A DNA stretch of 64,000 nucleotides from Pelomyxa schiedti (lineage: Eukaryota > Evosea > Pelobiontida > Pelomyxidae). Below are positions 35,200 through 49,078 of this stretch, piece by piece. The notes beneath the pieces are model-generated. The model was not told where the DNA came from. It worked only from the letters and a program-made list of their open reading frames with translations, and made no database searches. Made by a program: the position numbers and the translations under genes. Numbering within the stretch: the stretch's first letter is position 1; each line of letters opens with the position of its first letter. The stretch is taken from the NCBI GenBank assembly GCA_020536535.1, contig JAHLWZ010000505.1:133451-197450 (forward strand), written 5' to 3'.

Positions 35200-38100
35200 A
35201 TGCAAACAGTCCGAGCGGCACTGTCGCGAGCGATGATTGATGTCAAACCACTTGAGGAACTGGACTTCGACTTGGATGTGGCTCCGTCTGACGAATTCAT
35301 CTCGCAACTAGCTGACAATCGCGAGTTGATGGATGCGTCGTACTACAAGAATGTCTTCGAAGCGGTAGTGAGTTTCCGTGCCGAAGCAGGAAAGGAAGAT
35401 GATCAGTTGAGTCCGAAGTTGTCAGGTTCTTTTCACTTGTGAAAACATATTTAACACACGACAACCACTCGGGTGGTTTTTTTTTACTGCTGAAATGACA
35501 CAGAAATTGAGATGAGTGGTGCCTCAGATTCGTTGTGCCGAGCATTGAAGACAATGGGGAAGCCCTGTACGGTGCCAGCCCTGCGGGAACTTCTGTCCAT
35601 GCCTGAAATTCCACCTCCACTTTTGCAGGTTTTCAATTCCAAAAGAGGGTGGCTCCCAAAGCTTCGGCGGAGATTGGTCCCAAGGATCGACCCCGGAGGA
35701 ACTCCGTCATCCAGAATAGATTCATTTCCAGGGAGGCTAACCGAGGCAGGATTCCAGGATTTGGAAGACCTCGTTGGTTTGGATTCTGGTGACTTTCAAA
35801 GACTCACAGCATCACTGAAAATTCCAAAGGGAAGTGCATACAAAGTACTGCAGCAAGCAAAGGCCCTTGTTGGAGAGGGAAAAAAAGTGCTGTACCACAC
35901 ACTGGAAAATGCATCTGGACTCTACAGCTTGATCACCACCGTCAAAGAGGCACACAATGGAAACACAGTGAACAAGGTAACTCTTGTCACACAGAAGGTT
36001 GTGAATCTGATCAATATGATTCGTCGTGGCAGCTGTTCACCCAGCGGTGACAGCATTGCCTTTGACAAACTTGGAAGTTTCGACTTTGTCACCATCGGGC
36101 TTTTTGGTGACCTCACTTTGATCACCAACTTCCTGGTGCGAATTGGCGCTTTTCCTAAAGGTCCGAAACTGCTTGCGAATAATGGTCAGGCAGAGATACA
36201 CACCTTCATCACCCAGTTTGCAGAAGGATCTGAAATGAGAGGAAAGTCAGTGATGATTCTTGTCTTTGTTCCAGGGAGCACAAGCTTTTCCAACGTTCAG
36301 GAGTCTGATCCTGCGTGCCTCTTCTTGCGGTTTCTTTACAGTCTCTGTGACAGGATTTTCATGTGCTTGTCTGAGCCAATGCTCGCTGAACTCCAAAACG
36401 AAACAGGAGAAGCTGAAACAACAAGGGTTGTTAAATGTGAAGTCGAGAAGAGGGCAATCAAAAAAGACAGGTGTGAGTTCCGGAAAGGCTTTGCCCAGAA
36501 CCTCAGCCTCCCATCGTCAGATTCACCTTGGACAATGATCCAGGGGGATAACAGGGTTGGTTTTGTCTGTTGTGAGGAAGTTGACGAGAGACTTGTGTAT
36601 AACCCAAGCAAAGGACAGATTCCAGCTCTTTATTTTACGTCACAGTTCAAAAATTTGTTGGATAGGAGGGAGTTGTGCACTGACACACTCCCTTATCTCA
36701 ACAAGTTAGCACTTCTTAGGTTGTTGAATCCCACTGCTGCCCAATCAGTTGAAGATGGAAACAAGGGGCCAATCAAGACTCTTCAGAGGGTTGCTAAAGA
36801 TCAAATGAAACTGATGCTCATGGAACACTTCAAGCATGAGTGGGAACTGTTGCAGCTTGAAGCACCTCATTCACCGCGCAACTATTGTACTGCTTTGGAC
36901 CAAACGAGGCTGAGAACTATTGTTGAGGCATGGCTTTCCAAAACAACCTCAGTCGTTTTTCTCTTTGAGGAGTTTTGCCCTGATAAAACCGAAAGTCAAC
37001 TCCGCGATTTCTTGAGTCTCACAGAACAGGAAATGAAGCAGAGAATCATGCAATTTGCAAGTGACCCACCAAGACCCCACGTGACACTTGCCACTCTTTC
37101 GTACTTTGTGTTCGAACCACACTTCATCTCAGAAATCACTTCCATGTTGGAAAAGAAATTTATGTCTCAGTGCAAATCGCTCGTCAAAGAAATGCAAGCT
37201 GCTGTGTGCAACAACCCTGATGCATTTTGCATTGGGTCACCATTTTCTTTGGAGCTGGACACCGCAATCCGCAAAGAAACTCCACACACAAACCCTGAAA
37301 AAGTGATGCTGACTATGTTCCAACAGTCGACTGACAAGGCAAACCCACTGGTGAGTTTCCATTTTCAGATGGCTGGTAAAGTTCCACGACACTTGAAGTC
37401 CACAGTTGTGGAAATAAGTTTGGAGAAGAAGGCAACTGATGGGTGTTCCAATGTCACTCTCGCACCTCCTTTTTGTTTTGATTTGGACGTGGTCACCGTT
37501 CTTGGCTCTTTCCTGTTATCTGGAAGCAAGGTGATGGTTATCGGTGTTGATGCTGCCAACCCTTCAAATTACCTCATCTGCATCCACCATGAGGGCATAT
37601 GCTCCCTCAGTTCGAAACTGCCAAAGAAAGGTGGCATTTCACAAGTCAACTTTTGTGCAACAACGAGAATTCTGGTGATGTGTTACTCCTCACCCGATTC
37701 CAGTGTCTGTGCTCTGAAGTTCAATGACGCATATTCGAAATTTGACAACCTGGGCAGTTTCCCGCTTGACAACGATGCCGCTCTTGCGAGTGTGAAGGGA
37801 ATTTTCCCAGTTCCAGAAGGACAAAAGGTTGTGGTCACATTCCCAACAGTGGCCAAGCTCTTTGACTTCGAGAACAGAACTATATCAGAGTTGCCACAAC
37901 TTGATGGTCCTGCACTTTTCCTCGGTCCAGAGTTCTTCGTCACTGTGAAACCGTCACTTCCCGTCACTTCAGGAACACTTGGTGATGAGGGGGGATCGTG
38001 CGTTGTTTCTGTGAGGAGTTGCCTGCAACCCTGCAAAGTTCAGAACTGGGAAACAAACCTCCTGAACTCACACCTGTTGCCCTCAACACTTCTGGCAAAT

Positions 38101-41100
38101 TTTCGTGTTGGTGGTGCACAAGAATTGCATTTGGTTCAATTCAACCCCACCACTGGTCACGTTTCCTCTGTTGTTTTGTTTGCTGTGATGAAACAGACAA
38201 AGTTCACACTTCAGATGGCCTCACAAACAACTCGTCCATCACGGTCGCTCTTGGAATACCTGCATCTCACCTTTGACAAGTTCCCAATCACAGCCTTTTG
38301 TGGTGTTGCAATGGAAGAGAAACCACACAAGTTGACGGTTGTGGTGCCATCAGCAACACCTGAAACAAAGAGACTGATCTCCAAGCGTCTGGGGGAATAC
38401 AAAGAGAAGATTGCTGGTCTTTTCAAAACACTTGGCACAGCTGACAAGTTCTTCACTGAACATGTGACTTGCAGCATTGATCAAGGATGGATTGAGACCG
38501 AACCGCTCCAACCAACAGGGTTTGGAACGTGGCTGAAAACACTCATTTCACTCGTTCCTGTTCAAATTGCTCGTGTTGACAACAACTGTTTGGTGTTGTG
38601 CAACAACAATTTATCTTCACAGGGAAATGATACGATTCAGTTCGCACAAACCCAACACAGTGTTGCAGAGGGAATTTCGTTTGGACTCCTCGACGCGATT
38701 TTCTCATCATGTTTGAGCAAACCAGTTCTTGTTGTCACATCGATGGGAAAACAGAGCACAGGGAAGAGTTACACTCTCAACCACCTCTTGGGTGTTCTCT
38801 TTGACATCTCTGGTGGGAGGTGCACTGATGGTTGTTGGATGAGCGTTCGCGAGAAATCTGACCACTTGATCGTGGCCTTGGATTTTGAAGGACTTTGCTC
38901 TCTGGAACGTTCTGAGCAGGAAGATATTCTCCTTTCTCTGTTGAATGCATCTGTTTCAAATTTGACACTTTTCAAGACTGAATTCAGGATTGATCGGGAA
39001 ACAGAAAGAATGTTCAGGAACTTCCAAGAGGGTGTTGGAATGTTGAAAGGGGATGACAAACTCTTCAAGGGTTGTTTCACCCTCATGGTAAAAGATGTAC
39101 CTGGGAGGGACATTGACAGTTTATTTTCAGAATTCGAGTCCAAGTTTTCTAGAATTGTGGAAACCAACCAGGGGCAAAACTTTCTTTCTCAAATGTTTCC
39201 AGGGAAGTTCACAATGATTATGTGTTCCCCACTCGGAACCCCTAAATATAACGATAGCTTGAAGTGCTGTGCCAAAAGACTGCGGAAGCAGACACCACAG
39301 TTCCGAAGTGGAGGAGAGTTCTCCTCGATGCTCAAACTGATTCTTGCGAAGTTACACTTGAAAGACTGGTCTTCTCTCTTGGGACAAGACATGGTGATTA
39401 TGGTTCGAAATCTTGAAGAGGATCTCAGTTTGGCTGTATCTTGCGGGAGCAAGTCAGCAGCCACAGGTCACCAGGGACAACTTGTGAATTTGTCAACTGG
39501 GGAAGTCGTTACCCGCCTCGAATCAGTCACAATCTCCGGTCTCAGTATTCTCATTCCGAACTTCAATTTACAGGCAGATCACGAGGCAGATTTCACCAGG
39601 ATACAGGACGAGTTCAAGTGTTGCTTTGAGAGATATCTCCCAAAACCACTGAAGCAGAGCGATTTCAGAAAGTGGCACAGCCAATTCAGTGATTTTGTGC
39701 ACCAGGTCATTGAGAGCAGGAAGAGGCATGTGAAAGATTGGGTATATTCAAATATGAATAGGTGTCCTAGTTTCTGCACTGCAACCAATCCTGGCTCTGT
39801 CCCCTTTCGGAACGAATGCCCTGAAGTCAAAGTATTTTTGATGATAGTGGAGTCTTCGTTGCGAGGACTGGATGCACTCGAGGTTTGTTCAGACACATGC
39901 GCTCGGTGTCGGTTTCCGTGTTTACTTCTGTCTCGGCATTCAGGACAACACAACTGCAATGGATCTCACAAGTGTGAAGCAGAGTGCACTTATTGCAAGT
40001 CCGCGGGCACGTGCGCCTACCAGGCCGGCCACGACGGCGATCACGACTGCACAAGAGGCCACAAATGCAACCAGGGCTGCACTCTCTCGTGCAAAACAGG
40101 TTGCAACAGATTCTGCTCTCGTGTTGTCAATCATGAAGGTCCGTGCATGTGCAATTCGCAGCAACACCTGTGTGGTGACAAATGCTCTGCTCGAGGGTCA
40201 TCAGAACACTGTGACAAAATGTGTACACTTCCTTACGACCATCATCAAAATCATTTCTGTGGGAGGAGGCACTGCCTGCACAGTTGCAGCTTCCCAAAGT
40301 GCACAAATCAATGTGCATCTACAGATCATTTTCATGGGAACGAGGCTTCGGCTTCAGCCTTCCCACACTTATGTGGCTCTGAGCACGACTGTCAATCAGA
40401 GTGCGAGTTACCTGGCTGGTGCATTGTTGGATACTTTCAGAAGGTGGAAAAAGTTTCATACAATGGGCACAGGCAAAATTTTGTTTATGAGAGGTCCACC
40501 GTTCCAGAACCAAGAAAGCTCCCTTGCTGCAAAAGGGTGCCACCAGGGCAGCAAGTCCACGAGGGCTCTCACTCTTGCACTTATCCACAATCTGACCATC
40601 GTTGCAAACACTCGTGCCCAACCTGTGGTTATATTTGTGAACTTGAGTTTGGACACCAGGAGCAGCATGCAGCGGCACACGGAAACATGATCAAAACACA
40701 ATTTGTTTCCAGTGGCAAAGACATTGACCTTGATGGTCGTTTGTATGAAGCCGGTGAACCAGGCGCGGCGGAGCTCTGCAACTTGTTCTGCAACAAACTT
40801 GGCAGGCACATTCACATCCTCCCGTGCACAGCGGAGGGCAATGAGCCCTGTTCTCACACTGGAGAAGGAGGCATAAGGCACGCCACAACAAAGTACCTGC
40901 CGGATCCGGATAATCCAAAGGACGAGCTCACACATGAAGGTTACTGGAATGCAATTGGTTTCTGTGACCCTTGCACGCCTGAACACAGGGAGATTTTCAA
41001 ATTGTGCAACTTTGAGTGTGGCGAAAATCGCCACACTGATCCCCGGTGTCGTTGCATGCTCCCTCTTTGGCATGAACCTTGTACCTTACAAGCCAATGAA

Positions 41101-42030
41101 TCCGAAACTCTCAAAGACGGAAGGGTTGGTTTTGCGTCATCCGATGGACACATATTCCCCAAAAAGCATGGACCCCCAGAAAACATGCACATCGTTTTAT
41201 GCCTTGACGCATCCACATCCATGTTGAGACGCAACCGGTGGGAAACTCTTGTGAGAGGTGTTGAACAGTTCATTTCTGCCAGAAACAAACCAAAGGATGT
41301 TTACAGCATTATTCTGTTCCACGGTCAGGGAATTATTGCCTGTGACAGGGTATCACCTGAGCAAGCCCAGACCAGAATCACCATGGAACCTCATTTTGGG
41401 GGAGACACCAAGTTTTCAAGTGGTCTGTCATTTGCCTATCGTCAACTCATGGAAACCGACTGGTGAGTCCTTTTTACCTTACTTTTGGCATGTTTTTCAC
41501 CAAAAACAAAAAGGGATGAGTACCGGGCTGCTCTCATATTTATGTCGGATGGAGAGGATGAGAACTCAGAATGGGAAAGCAGCATGCTGAACATCAAGCA
41601 GCTTGCAGAGCAAAGACCGCATGCGGTTTCAACTTTCGTGGTTGGAATCGGCAATGGCTTCAACACCAAAAAGCTTCAAAGTGTTGCCACAACCGGGGAG
41701 GCACAGTTTCTCACAGTCGACGCCGTGTGTGCAAATCTGACAGCAGTGTTAAAAGGCATAGATGCCAAGGCACAGCTAGTGGCTTTGATGCCCCCATTGA
41801 TCCACACCACTGCACAACAGCCCAGTGTACAGGCACCCACATCCACGTCCACGTCCACGTCCGCATCCGCATCCGCATTCCAATTTGCATCAGCATCCAT
41901 TTTCCCATCCAGTTCCACTGGCACCTCTGGCTCCATTTCAAGAACCAAATACACATCCACACGCTCATCCACACCCACGTCGCCTCTGGTTCATGACTTC
42001 ACAACGAGGAAGAACGGTGGCACCTCCTGA
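35200..42030 (+). CDS. giant GTPase-vWFA protein, copy 2 (intact)
   Basis: Three exons (35200-35425, 35504-41462, 41514-42030) join in frame to about 2,233 residues. Rough domain order: conserved exon-1 region (1-75); SAM-like helices (about 155-200, LTEAGFQDLEDLVGL...); a long unassigned region; a beta-propeller-like stretch (about 735-890); a large VLIG/URGCP/GBP-type GTPase domain (about 1128-1375) with P-loop GKQSTGKS at about 1157, RCTDGCWMS and DFEG; helices; a Cys/His-rich region (about 1534-1735) and a second one (about 1760-1935, CPTCGYICE...); a vWFA domain (about 1968-2150) with full MIDAS (DASTSM, GGDTKFSSG, SDGEDEN); a Ser/Thr tail ending GGTS. The intron inside vWFA joins TG|G GAT (Trp-Asp). 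No signal peptide, so cytosolic. Function unknown; a sensing or defence GTPase is inference from domain kinship only. Confidence 0.85.
41835..41985 (+). repeat. simple Ser/Thr/Ala-coding repeat in copy 2 tail
   Basis: Tandem hexamers of the CCACGT / CCGCAT kind encode STSTSTSASASA-like sequence just before the C-terminus of copy 2, at the position of the copy 1 tract. Confidence 0.75.
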
Positions 42031-42363
42031 TTATTCTTTAATTTCCTCCATCCAACCCAATCTGTCTTAAACAACCAAAAGGGCATACTAGCATTGTACT
42101 CAACCGCGGATTTCACGTGCGGTTTTCCCGACATGGAGCCGCAAAGTTTGTAACAAAGAGGTCAAGAAACTTTGGTTCTGTTGGTTAGTATTATGGATTC
42201 TCCTCGTGGAGATACGTTGGAGGGGATCCCTCAAAGATTTGCAGAAATACCGCTGATCACATCTATTCAATACGTAAAGTCCTCTGCAATTGCCGTTTTT
42301 GTACCTGAACCAGAACAAGTTGGGAACAGGAAAATTTGCTGGCCGCGGAAGTAAAAGAGAAAA
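42031..42363. other. short intergenic region between copies 2 and 3
   Basis: A 333-base spacer with no gene recognised. It must hold the promoter of copy 3, but I see no clear element beyond an A-rich leader just before the ATG. Confidence 0.5.
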
Positions 42364-45300
42364 ATGCAAACGGTCCGGGAGGCACTCTTGCGGGCGAAGA
42401 TCGATGTCAAACCACTCGAAGATCTGCACTTCGATTTGGATGTGCCTCTCTCTCACGATTTCGTCAGGCAACTTGCTGAAAATTGCGAGGACATGGACGC
42501 TCCGTACTACAAAACCGTCAGCGACGAGGTTGTGCGTTTTCTTTCCGAGAAACGAAATGACGATGACCAGTTGAGGGATACGTTGAGAGGTTCCTTTCAC
42601 GTTCTTTTAAAAATTTGACACGTGAAGCTAGTGTGTTTAACACAAATGAGAAATAGAAATTGGGATGGATGGTGCCTCAGATTCGTTGAGTGGAGCATTG
42701 GAGACTCTGGGAAAACCCTGCACGGTGGCAGTCCTGAGGGAGGTTCTTTCTCTGCCTGAAATTCCACCTCCACTTGCGCATGTTTTCAATTCCAAAAGAG
42801 GGTGGCTTCCGAAGCTTCGGCGGAGATTGGTTCCAATGATCGACCCCGGAGGAACTCCATCATCCACTGTCGATTCATTTCCAGGGAAGCTGACCGAGGC
42901 AGGATTCCAGGATTTGGAAGACCTCGTTGGTTTGGATTCTGGTGACTTTCAAAGACTCACAGAGTCACTGAAAATTCCAAGGGGGAGTGCAAACAAACTG
43001 TTGCAGCAATCAAAGGCCCTCGTTGGAGATGGAAAAAAAGTGTTGTACCACACATTGAAAACTGCCTCTGTATTCAATGGCCTGATCACCACTGCACAAG
43101 AGGCACAGAACGGAAACACAGCGAACAAGGTAACTCTTGTCTCAGAGAAGGTTCTGAATCTGATCAACATGATTCGCCGTGGTTGCTGTTCACCCAGCGG
43201 TGACAGCATTGCCTTTGACAAACTTGATGAAGGTTTTGTCACCATTGGGCTTTTTGGTGACTTGAGAGTGGTAATTGACTTCCTGGTGCGAATTGGTGCT
43301 CTTCCCGAAGGCAAGAAACTCCCTGAGAACAATGGTCAGGCAGAGATACATGCCCTCACAACGCAATTTTCAGAAGAATCTGAAATGAGAGGCAAGCCAG
43401 TGATGATCCTCGTGTTTGTTCCAGGGAGCACAAGCTTTTCCAACGTTCAGGAGTCTGATCCTGCATGCCTCTTCTTGCGGTTTCTTTACAGTCTCTGTGA
43501 CAAAATTTTCATGTGCTTGTCTGAGCCAATGCTCGCTGAACTCCAAAACGAAACAGGAGAAGCTGAAACAACAAGGGTTGTTGAATGTGAAGTCGAGACG
43601 CCATCAATACAAGATAGGTGTGAGTTCGAGAAAGGGTTTGCTCAGAACCTCAGCCTCCCATCGTCAGATTCGCCTTGGAAAATGATCCAATGTGATAACA
43701 GTGTTAGTTTTGTCTGTTGTGAGGAAATCAATGAGAGCACGCTTGTTTCCCCTATTAGAGGCCAGATCCCTGCCTATTACTTCGCGCCCCATTTCAAGGA
43801 TTTATTGCACGGTAAGGAACTGTGCACTGACGCTCTATGTTATGCCAAGAAGTTGGCACTCCTTCGATTGCTAAATCCCACTGCAGCCCAATCAGTTGAA
43901 GATGGAAACAAGGGCCCACTCAAGACTCTTCAGAAGGTTGTAAAACTGATGGTAGTGCAACACTTCCAGCACGAATGGGAGCTCTTGAACCTTAAAGCAC
44001 CTCATTCACCGAGCGGTAGTCGCGTTGTCCTGGACCAAACGAGGCTGAGAAATACTGTCGAAACATACCTTTCACAGACAACCTCAGTCGTTTTTCTCTT
44101 TGAGGAGTTTTGCCCCGTTAAAACCGAAAGTCAACTCCGCGATTTCTTGAGTCTCACAGAACACGAAATGAAACAAAGAATCACTTCATCTGGGAGTGAG
44201 GCACCAAGACCCCACATTCCACTTTCCACTCTTTCATCCTTAGGGTTTGAGCCACACTTTGTCTCTGAAATCACTTCCCTGTTGAAAAGGAAATTTATGT
44301 CTCAGTTTGAAGCACTCATCAAAGAAATACAAGCTGCTGTGTGCAACAACCCTGATGAATTCTGTGGTGGAACATCATTTTCTTTGGAGCTGGACACTGC
44401 AATCCGCAAAGAAACTCCACACACAACACCTGAAAAAATGACCCTGACAGTGTTCCAGCAGTCGACTGACAAGGCAAACCCACATGTTAGTTTTGATTGT
44501 CAGATGGCTGTAAAATTGCCGCGGCACATGAAGTTCACAGTTGTGGAATCAAATATGGAGAAAACTGCTGGATTTTCCAATGTCACCCTTGCACCTCCTT
44601 TTTGTTTTGATGTGGACGTGGTCACCGTTCTTGGTTGTTTCCTGTTGCCTGGAAGCAAGGTGATGGTTGTTGGTGTTGACGCCGAAGACCCTTCAAATTA
44701 CCTCATCTGCATCCATCACGAAGGCACACGCTTCCTCAGTTCGAAACTGCGAAAGAAAGGTGGCATTTCACAAGTCAACTTTTGTGCAACAACGAGAATT
44801 CTGGTGATGTGTTACTCCTCACCCGATTCCAGTGTCTGTGCTCTGAAGTTCAACGACTCATATTCGAAATATGACAACCTGGGCAGTTTCCCGCTTGACA
44901 ACGATGCCGCTCTTGCGAGTGTGAAGGGAATTTTCCCAGTTCCAGAAGGGCAAAAGGTTGTTGTGACATTCCCAACAGTGGCCAAGCTCTTTGACTTCGA
45001 GAACAGAACTATATCAGAGTTGCCACAACTTGATGGTCCTGCACTTTTCCTCGGTCCTGAGTTCTTTCTCACTGTGAAACCGTCACTCCCCGTTGTTTCC
45101 GGCACGGTTTGTGAGAGGGAATCGTGCCATGTTTCTGTGAGAAGCTGCCACAATCCCTCAATTGTTCAGAACTGGGAAACAAATCTTCTGGACTCTTGCC
45201 TGTTGCCCTCAACACTTCTGGTAAATTTTCGTGTTGGTGAAGGGGCACAAGAGCCTCATTTGATCCAATTCAATCCCACATCAGGTGAGATCTCCTCGGT

Positions 45301-48300
45301 GATCTTGTGTGCTGTGATGAAACACACAAAATTCTCACTTCAGATGGTGGCACCAGTGAGTCGGCCTTCATGTTCACCATTGAAATACTTGTTGGATGCC
45401 TCGAGTAAGTTTCCAATCACAGCCGTTTGTGATGTTGCACGGGAGGAGAAACCACACAAATTGACTGTTGTGGTGCCATCAGCAACACCCGAAGCCAAGA
45501 GACTTGTATCCAAGCGGCTCCAGGAATACAAAGACAAACTTGTCCGTCTTTGCAAAACCCTTGGCACAGCTGACAAGTTCTTCACTGAGCATGTGACTTG
45601 CAGCATTGATCAAGGATGGTTTGAGATCGAACCGCTCCGATCCGTTGAGTTTGGAACGTGGCTGAAAACACTCATTTCACTCGTTCCCATCCAAATCGCC
45701 CGCGTCGACAACAACTGCTTGGTGTTGTGCAACACTGCATCTTCACAGGGAAAGACTGTGCGCGACAGCACTTCCCAACAAAATCTTGTAAATTTTACCC
45801 AAACCCAACACAGTGTTGCAGAGGGGATTTCGTTTGGACTCCTCGACGCGATTTTCTCATCATGTTTCAACAAACCAGTTCTTGTTGTCACATCGATGGG
45901 AAAACAGAGCACAGGGAAGAGTTACACTCTCAACCACCTCTTGGGTGTTCTCTTTGACATCTCTGGTGGGAGGTGCACTGATGGTTGTTGGATGAGTGTT
46001 CGCGAGTATTCTGATTGCTTGATCGTGGCTTTGGATTTTGAGGGCCTTTGCTCACCAGAGCGTTCTGAGCAGGAAGACATTCTGCTTTCTCTGTTGAATG
46101 CATCTGTTTCCAACCTGACTCTTTTCAAGCTAGAATTTAGGATTGATAGGGAGACAGAAAAAATGTTCAGGAACTTCCAAGAGGGTGTTGGAATGTTGAA
46201 AGGGGATGACAAACTCTTCAAGGGTTGTTTCACTCTCATGGCAAAAGATGTTTCTGAAAGAGACATTGAAAGTTTATCTTCAGAATTCAACATCAAGTTT
46301 AAGAACATTGTGGAAACTAACCAGGGGCAAAACTTCCTTTCTCAAATGTTTCCAGGGAAGTTCACAATGATTATGTGTTCCCCACTCGGAACCACTGGAT
46401 ATAACGATAGCCTGATCAGCTGTGCCGAAATTCTACGGAAGCAGACACCACAGTTCCGAAGTGGAGGAGAGTTCTCCTCGATGCTTAAGCTGATTTTAGC
46501 GAAGTTACACTTGAAAGACTGGTCTTCCCTCCAGGGACAAGACAGGGTGATTATGGTTCGAATGCTCCAGGAACAGCTCCCATGGGCTGTCTCTTGTGGC
46601 AGCAAGTCAATATCCAGTGGCCATGAGGGACAACTTGTGAATTTGTCAACTGGGGAGGTCGTTCCCCGCCCAGAATCGGTCACCATCTCTGGTGTCGGCA
46701 TTCCCATTCCGAACTTCAATCTGCAAGCAGACCGTGAGGCAGATTTCACCAGGATAAGAGATGAGCTCAAGTGTCGTTTTGAGAATTATCTTTCAAAACC
46801 ACTGAAGCAGAGTGATTTCAGGCCATGGCACAGCCAATTCAGTGATTTTGTGCACCAGGTCATTGAGAGCAGGAAGAGGCATGTGAAAGATTGGGTCTGT
46901 TCAAACACGAACAGGTCGCCTGCTTCTGTTCCTCCTCAGGACGAATGCCCTGAAGTCCAAGCATTTTTGGCTACAGTGGAGTTTTCGTTGCGAGGACTGG
47001 ATTCACTCGAGGTTTGTTCAGACACGTGCACTTGGTGTCGGTTTCCGTGTTTACTTCTGTCTCGGCATTCAGGACAACACAACTGCAATGGATCTCACAA
47101 ATGTGAAGCTGAGTGCACTTATTGCAAGTCCGCGGGCACGTGCGCCTATCCGGCAGGTCACGATGGTGATCACAACTGTGCAAGAGGTCACAAATGCAAC
47201 CAGGGCTGCACTCTCTCGCGCAAAACAGGTTGCAATAGATTCTGCTCCCTTGTTGTAAATCACTCCGGCCCATGCATGTGCAATTCGCAGCAACACCTGT
47301 GTGGTGAAAAATGTTCCGCTTGTGGACCAGAAAGACCCTGTGGTGAGCCGTGCGCACTCCCTTGTGAAGATCATCGAAAACACGACTGCGGGAGGAGGCG
47401 CTGCCTGCACAGTTGCAGTTTCCCAAAGTGCACAAATCCATGTGCATCTACAGACCACTTTCACGGGACTGCCGTCTCGGTTTCAGTATATCCACACTTG
47501 TGTGATAAAGAGCACGACTGTCAATCAGAGTGCGAGGTGCCTGGTTGGTGCCGTGTAGAATACATTCAGAAGGTGGAGAATCTTTCATACAATGGGCACA
47601 GGCAAAGTTTTGTTTATGAGAGGTCAACTGTTCCAGAACCAAGAAAGCACTCTTGCTGCAAAAGGGTGCCACCAGGGCGGCAAGTCCATGAGGGATCTCA
47701 CTCTTGCACTTATCCACAATCTGACCATCGTTGCAAACACTCGTGCCCAACCTGTGGTTATATTTGTGAACTCAATTTTGGGCACCCTGGCAAGCATGCA
47801 GCGGCACACGGAAACATGATCAAAACACAATTTGTTTCCAGTGGCAAAGACATTGACCTTGATGGTCGTTTGTATGAAGCCGGTGAACCAGGCGTGGCGG
47901 AGATCTGCAACCTGTTCTGCAACAAACTTGGCAGGCACATTCACATCCTTCCGTGCACAGCGCAGGGTGATGGGCCCTGCGTTCACACAGGAGCAGAAGG
48001 TCGAAGGCACGCCACCGTAAGGTATCTTCCAGATTCAAATATTCCGAAGGATGAGCTCACACACGAGAGCTACTGGAATTCAATTGGATTCCGCGATCCC
48101 TGCACGGCTGAACACAGGGAGATTTTCAAATTGTGCGACTTTGAGTGTGGCGAAAATCGTCACACTGATCCTCGGTGCAGGTGCATGCTCCCTCTTTGGC
48201 ACGCACGTAGTTCCTTACAAGTCAATGAATCCAAACAGTTCGAATGTGGGAAATTTGGTTTTGCATCATCCGATGGACACATATTCCTCAGGAAGCATGG

Positions 48301-49050
48301 ACCCCCAGAAAACATGCACATCGTTTTATGCCTTGACGCATCCACATCGATGAATAGACGTAGCCGGTGGCAAACACTTGTGAGAGGTGTTGAACAGTTC
48401 ATTTCTGCCAGAAACAAACCAAGGGACGTCTACAGCATTGTCCTGTTCCACGGTCAGGGAATTGTTGCCTGTGACAGGGTGTCACCTGACCAGGCCCGGG
48501 CTAACATTACCAGGGAACCTCATTTTGGGGGAGACACCAAGTTTTCAAGTGGTCTGTCAGTTGCGTATCGAAAGCTCATGGAGACTGACTGGTGTGGTTT
48601 TGTTGACTTTCTTTTGGCATTGTTGTTCACCAAACAAAAAGGTCTGACTACCGTGCTGCTCTTATATTTATGTCGGATGGCGAGGATGAGAACTCGGAAT
48701 GGGAAAGCAGCATGCTGAATATCAGGCAGCTCGCACATCAAAGAACTCTTTCAACTTATGTGATTGGAATCGGTGATGGCTTCAACTCCAGAAAGCTGCG
48801 AAGCGTTGCCGAAACCGGGGGTGCTCAGTTCGTTGCAGTCGACGCTGTGTGCACAAATCTGGCAACGGCCCTGCAGACAATTGACTCCAGAGCAGGGCAA
48901 CCAGTTGCTTTGATGAATCCATTGCTAAACCTGAATCCGCCTCCCACTGCACAACTCCGTGTGCGGGAGGCCACCTCCACTCCCACTTCCTACCCCACTT
49001 CATGCTTCACAGATCTGAGAAATTCGACAAAGAAAGGTGGCACCTCGTGA
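42364..49050 (+). CDS. giant GTPase-vWFA protein, copy 3 (intact)
   Basis: Exons 42364-42589, 42657-48591 and 48642-49050 join in frame to about 2,189 residues with the same domain order as copy 2. Exon 1 (MQTVREALLRAKIDVKPLED) has exactly the length of the copy 2 exon. The P-loop GKQSTGKS lies at about 45898-45921, and the MIDAS of vWFA is complete (DASTSM, GGDTKFSSG, SDGEDEN). The Cys/His-rich region is fully conserved (for example CTYCKSAGTCAYPAGH, CNQGCTL, CMCNSQQHLCGEKC). It differs from copy 2 mainly before the P-loop (extra residues around SSQGKTVRDSTSQQN), in the linker before the zinc region, and in the tail, which lacks the simple repeat and ends STKKGGTS. It appears functional; the role is unknown. 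Confidence 0.85.
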
Positions 49051-49072
49051 GAGGTTATTATCGGTGTTTACG

Positions 49073-49078
49073 AATAAA
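49073..49078 (+). terminator. putative polyadenylation signal AATAAA after copy 3
   Basis: AATAAA lies 23 bases after the stop codon of copy 3, a plausible 3'-end signal. No other support. Confidence 0.35.
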
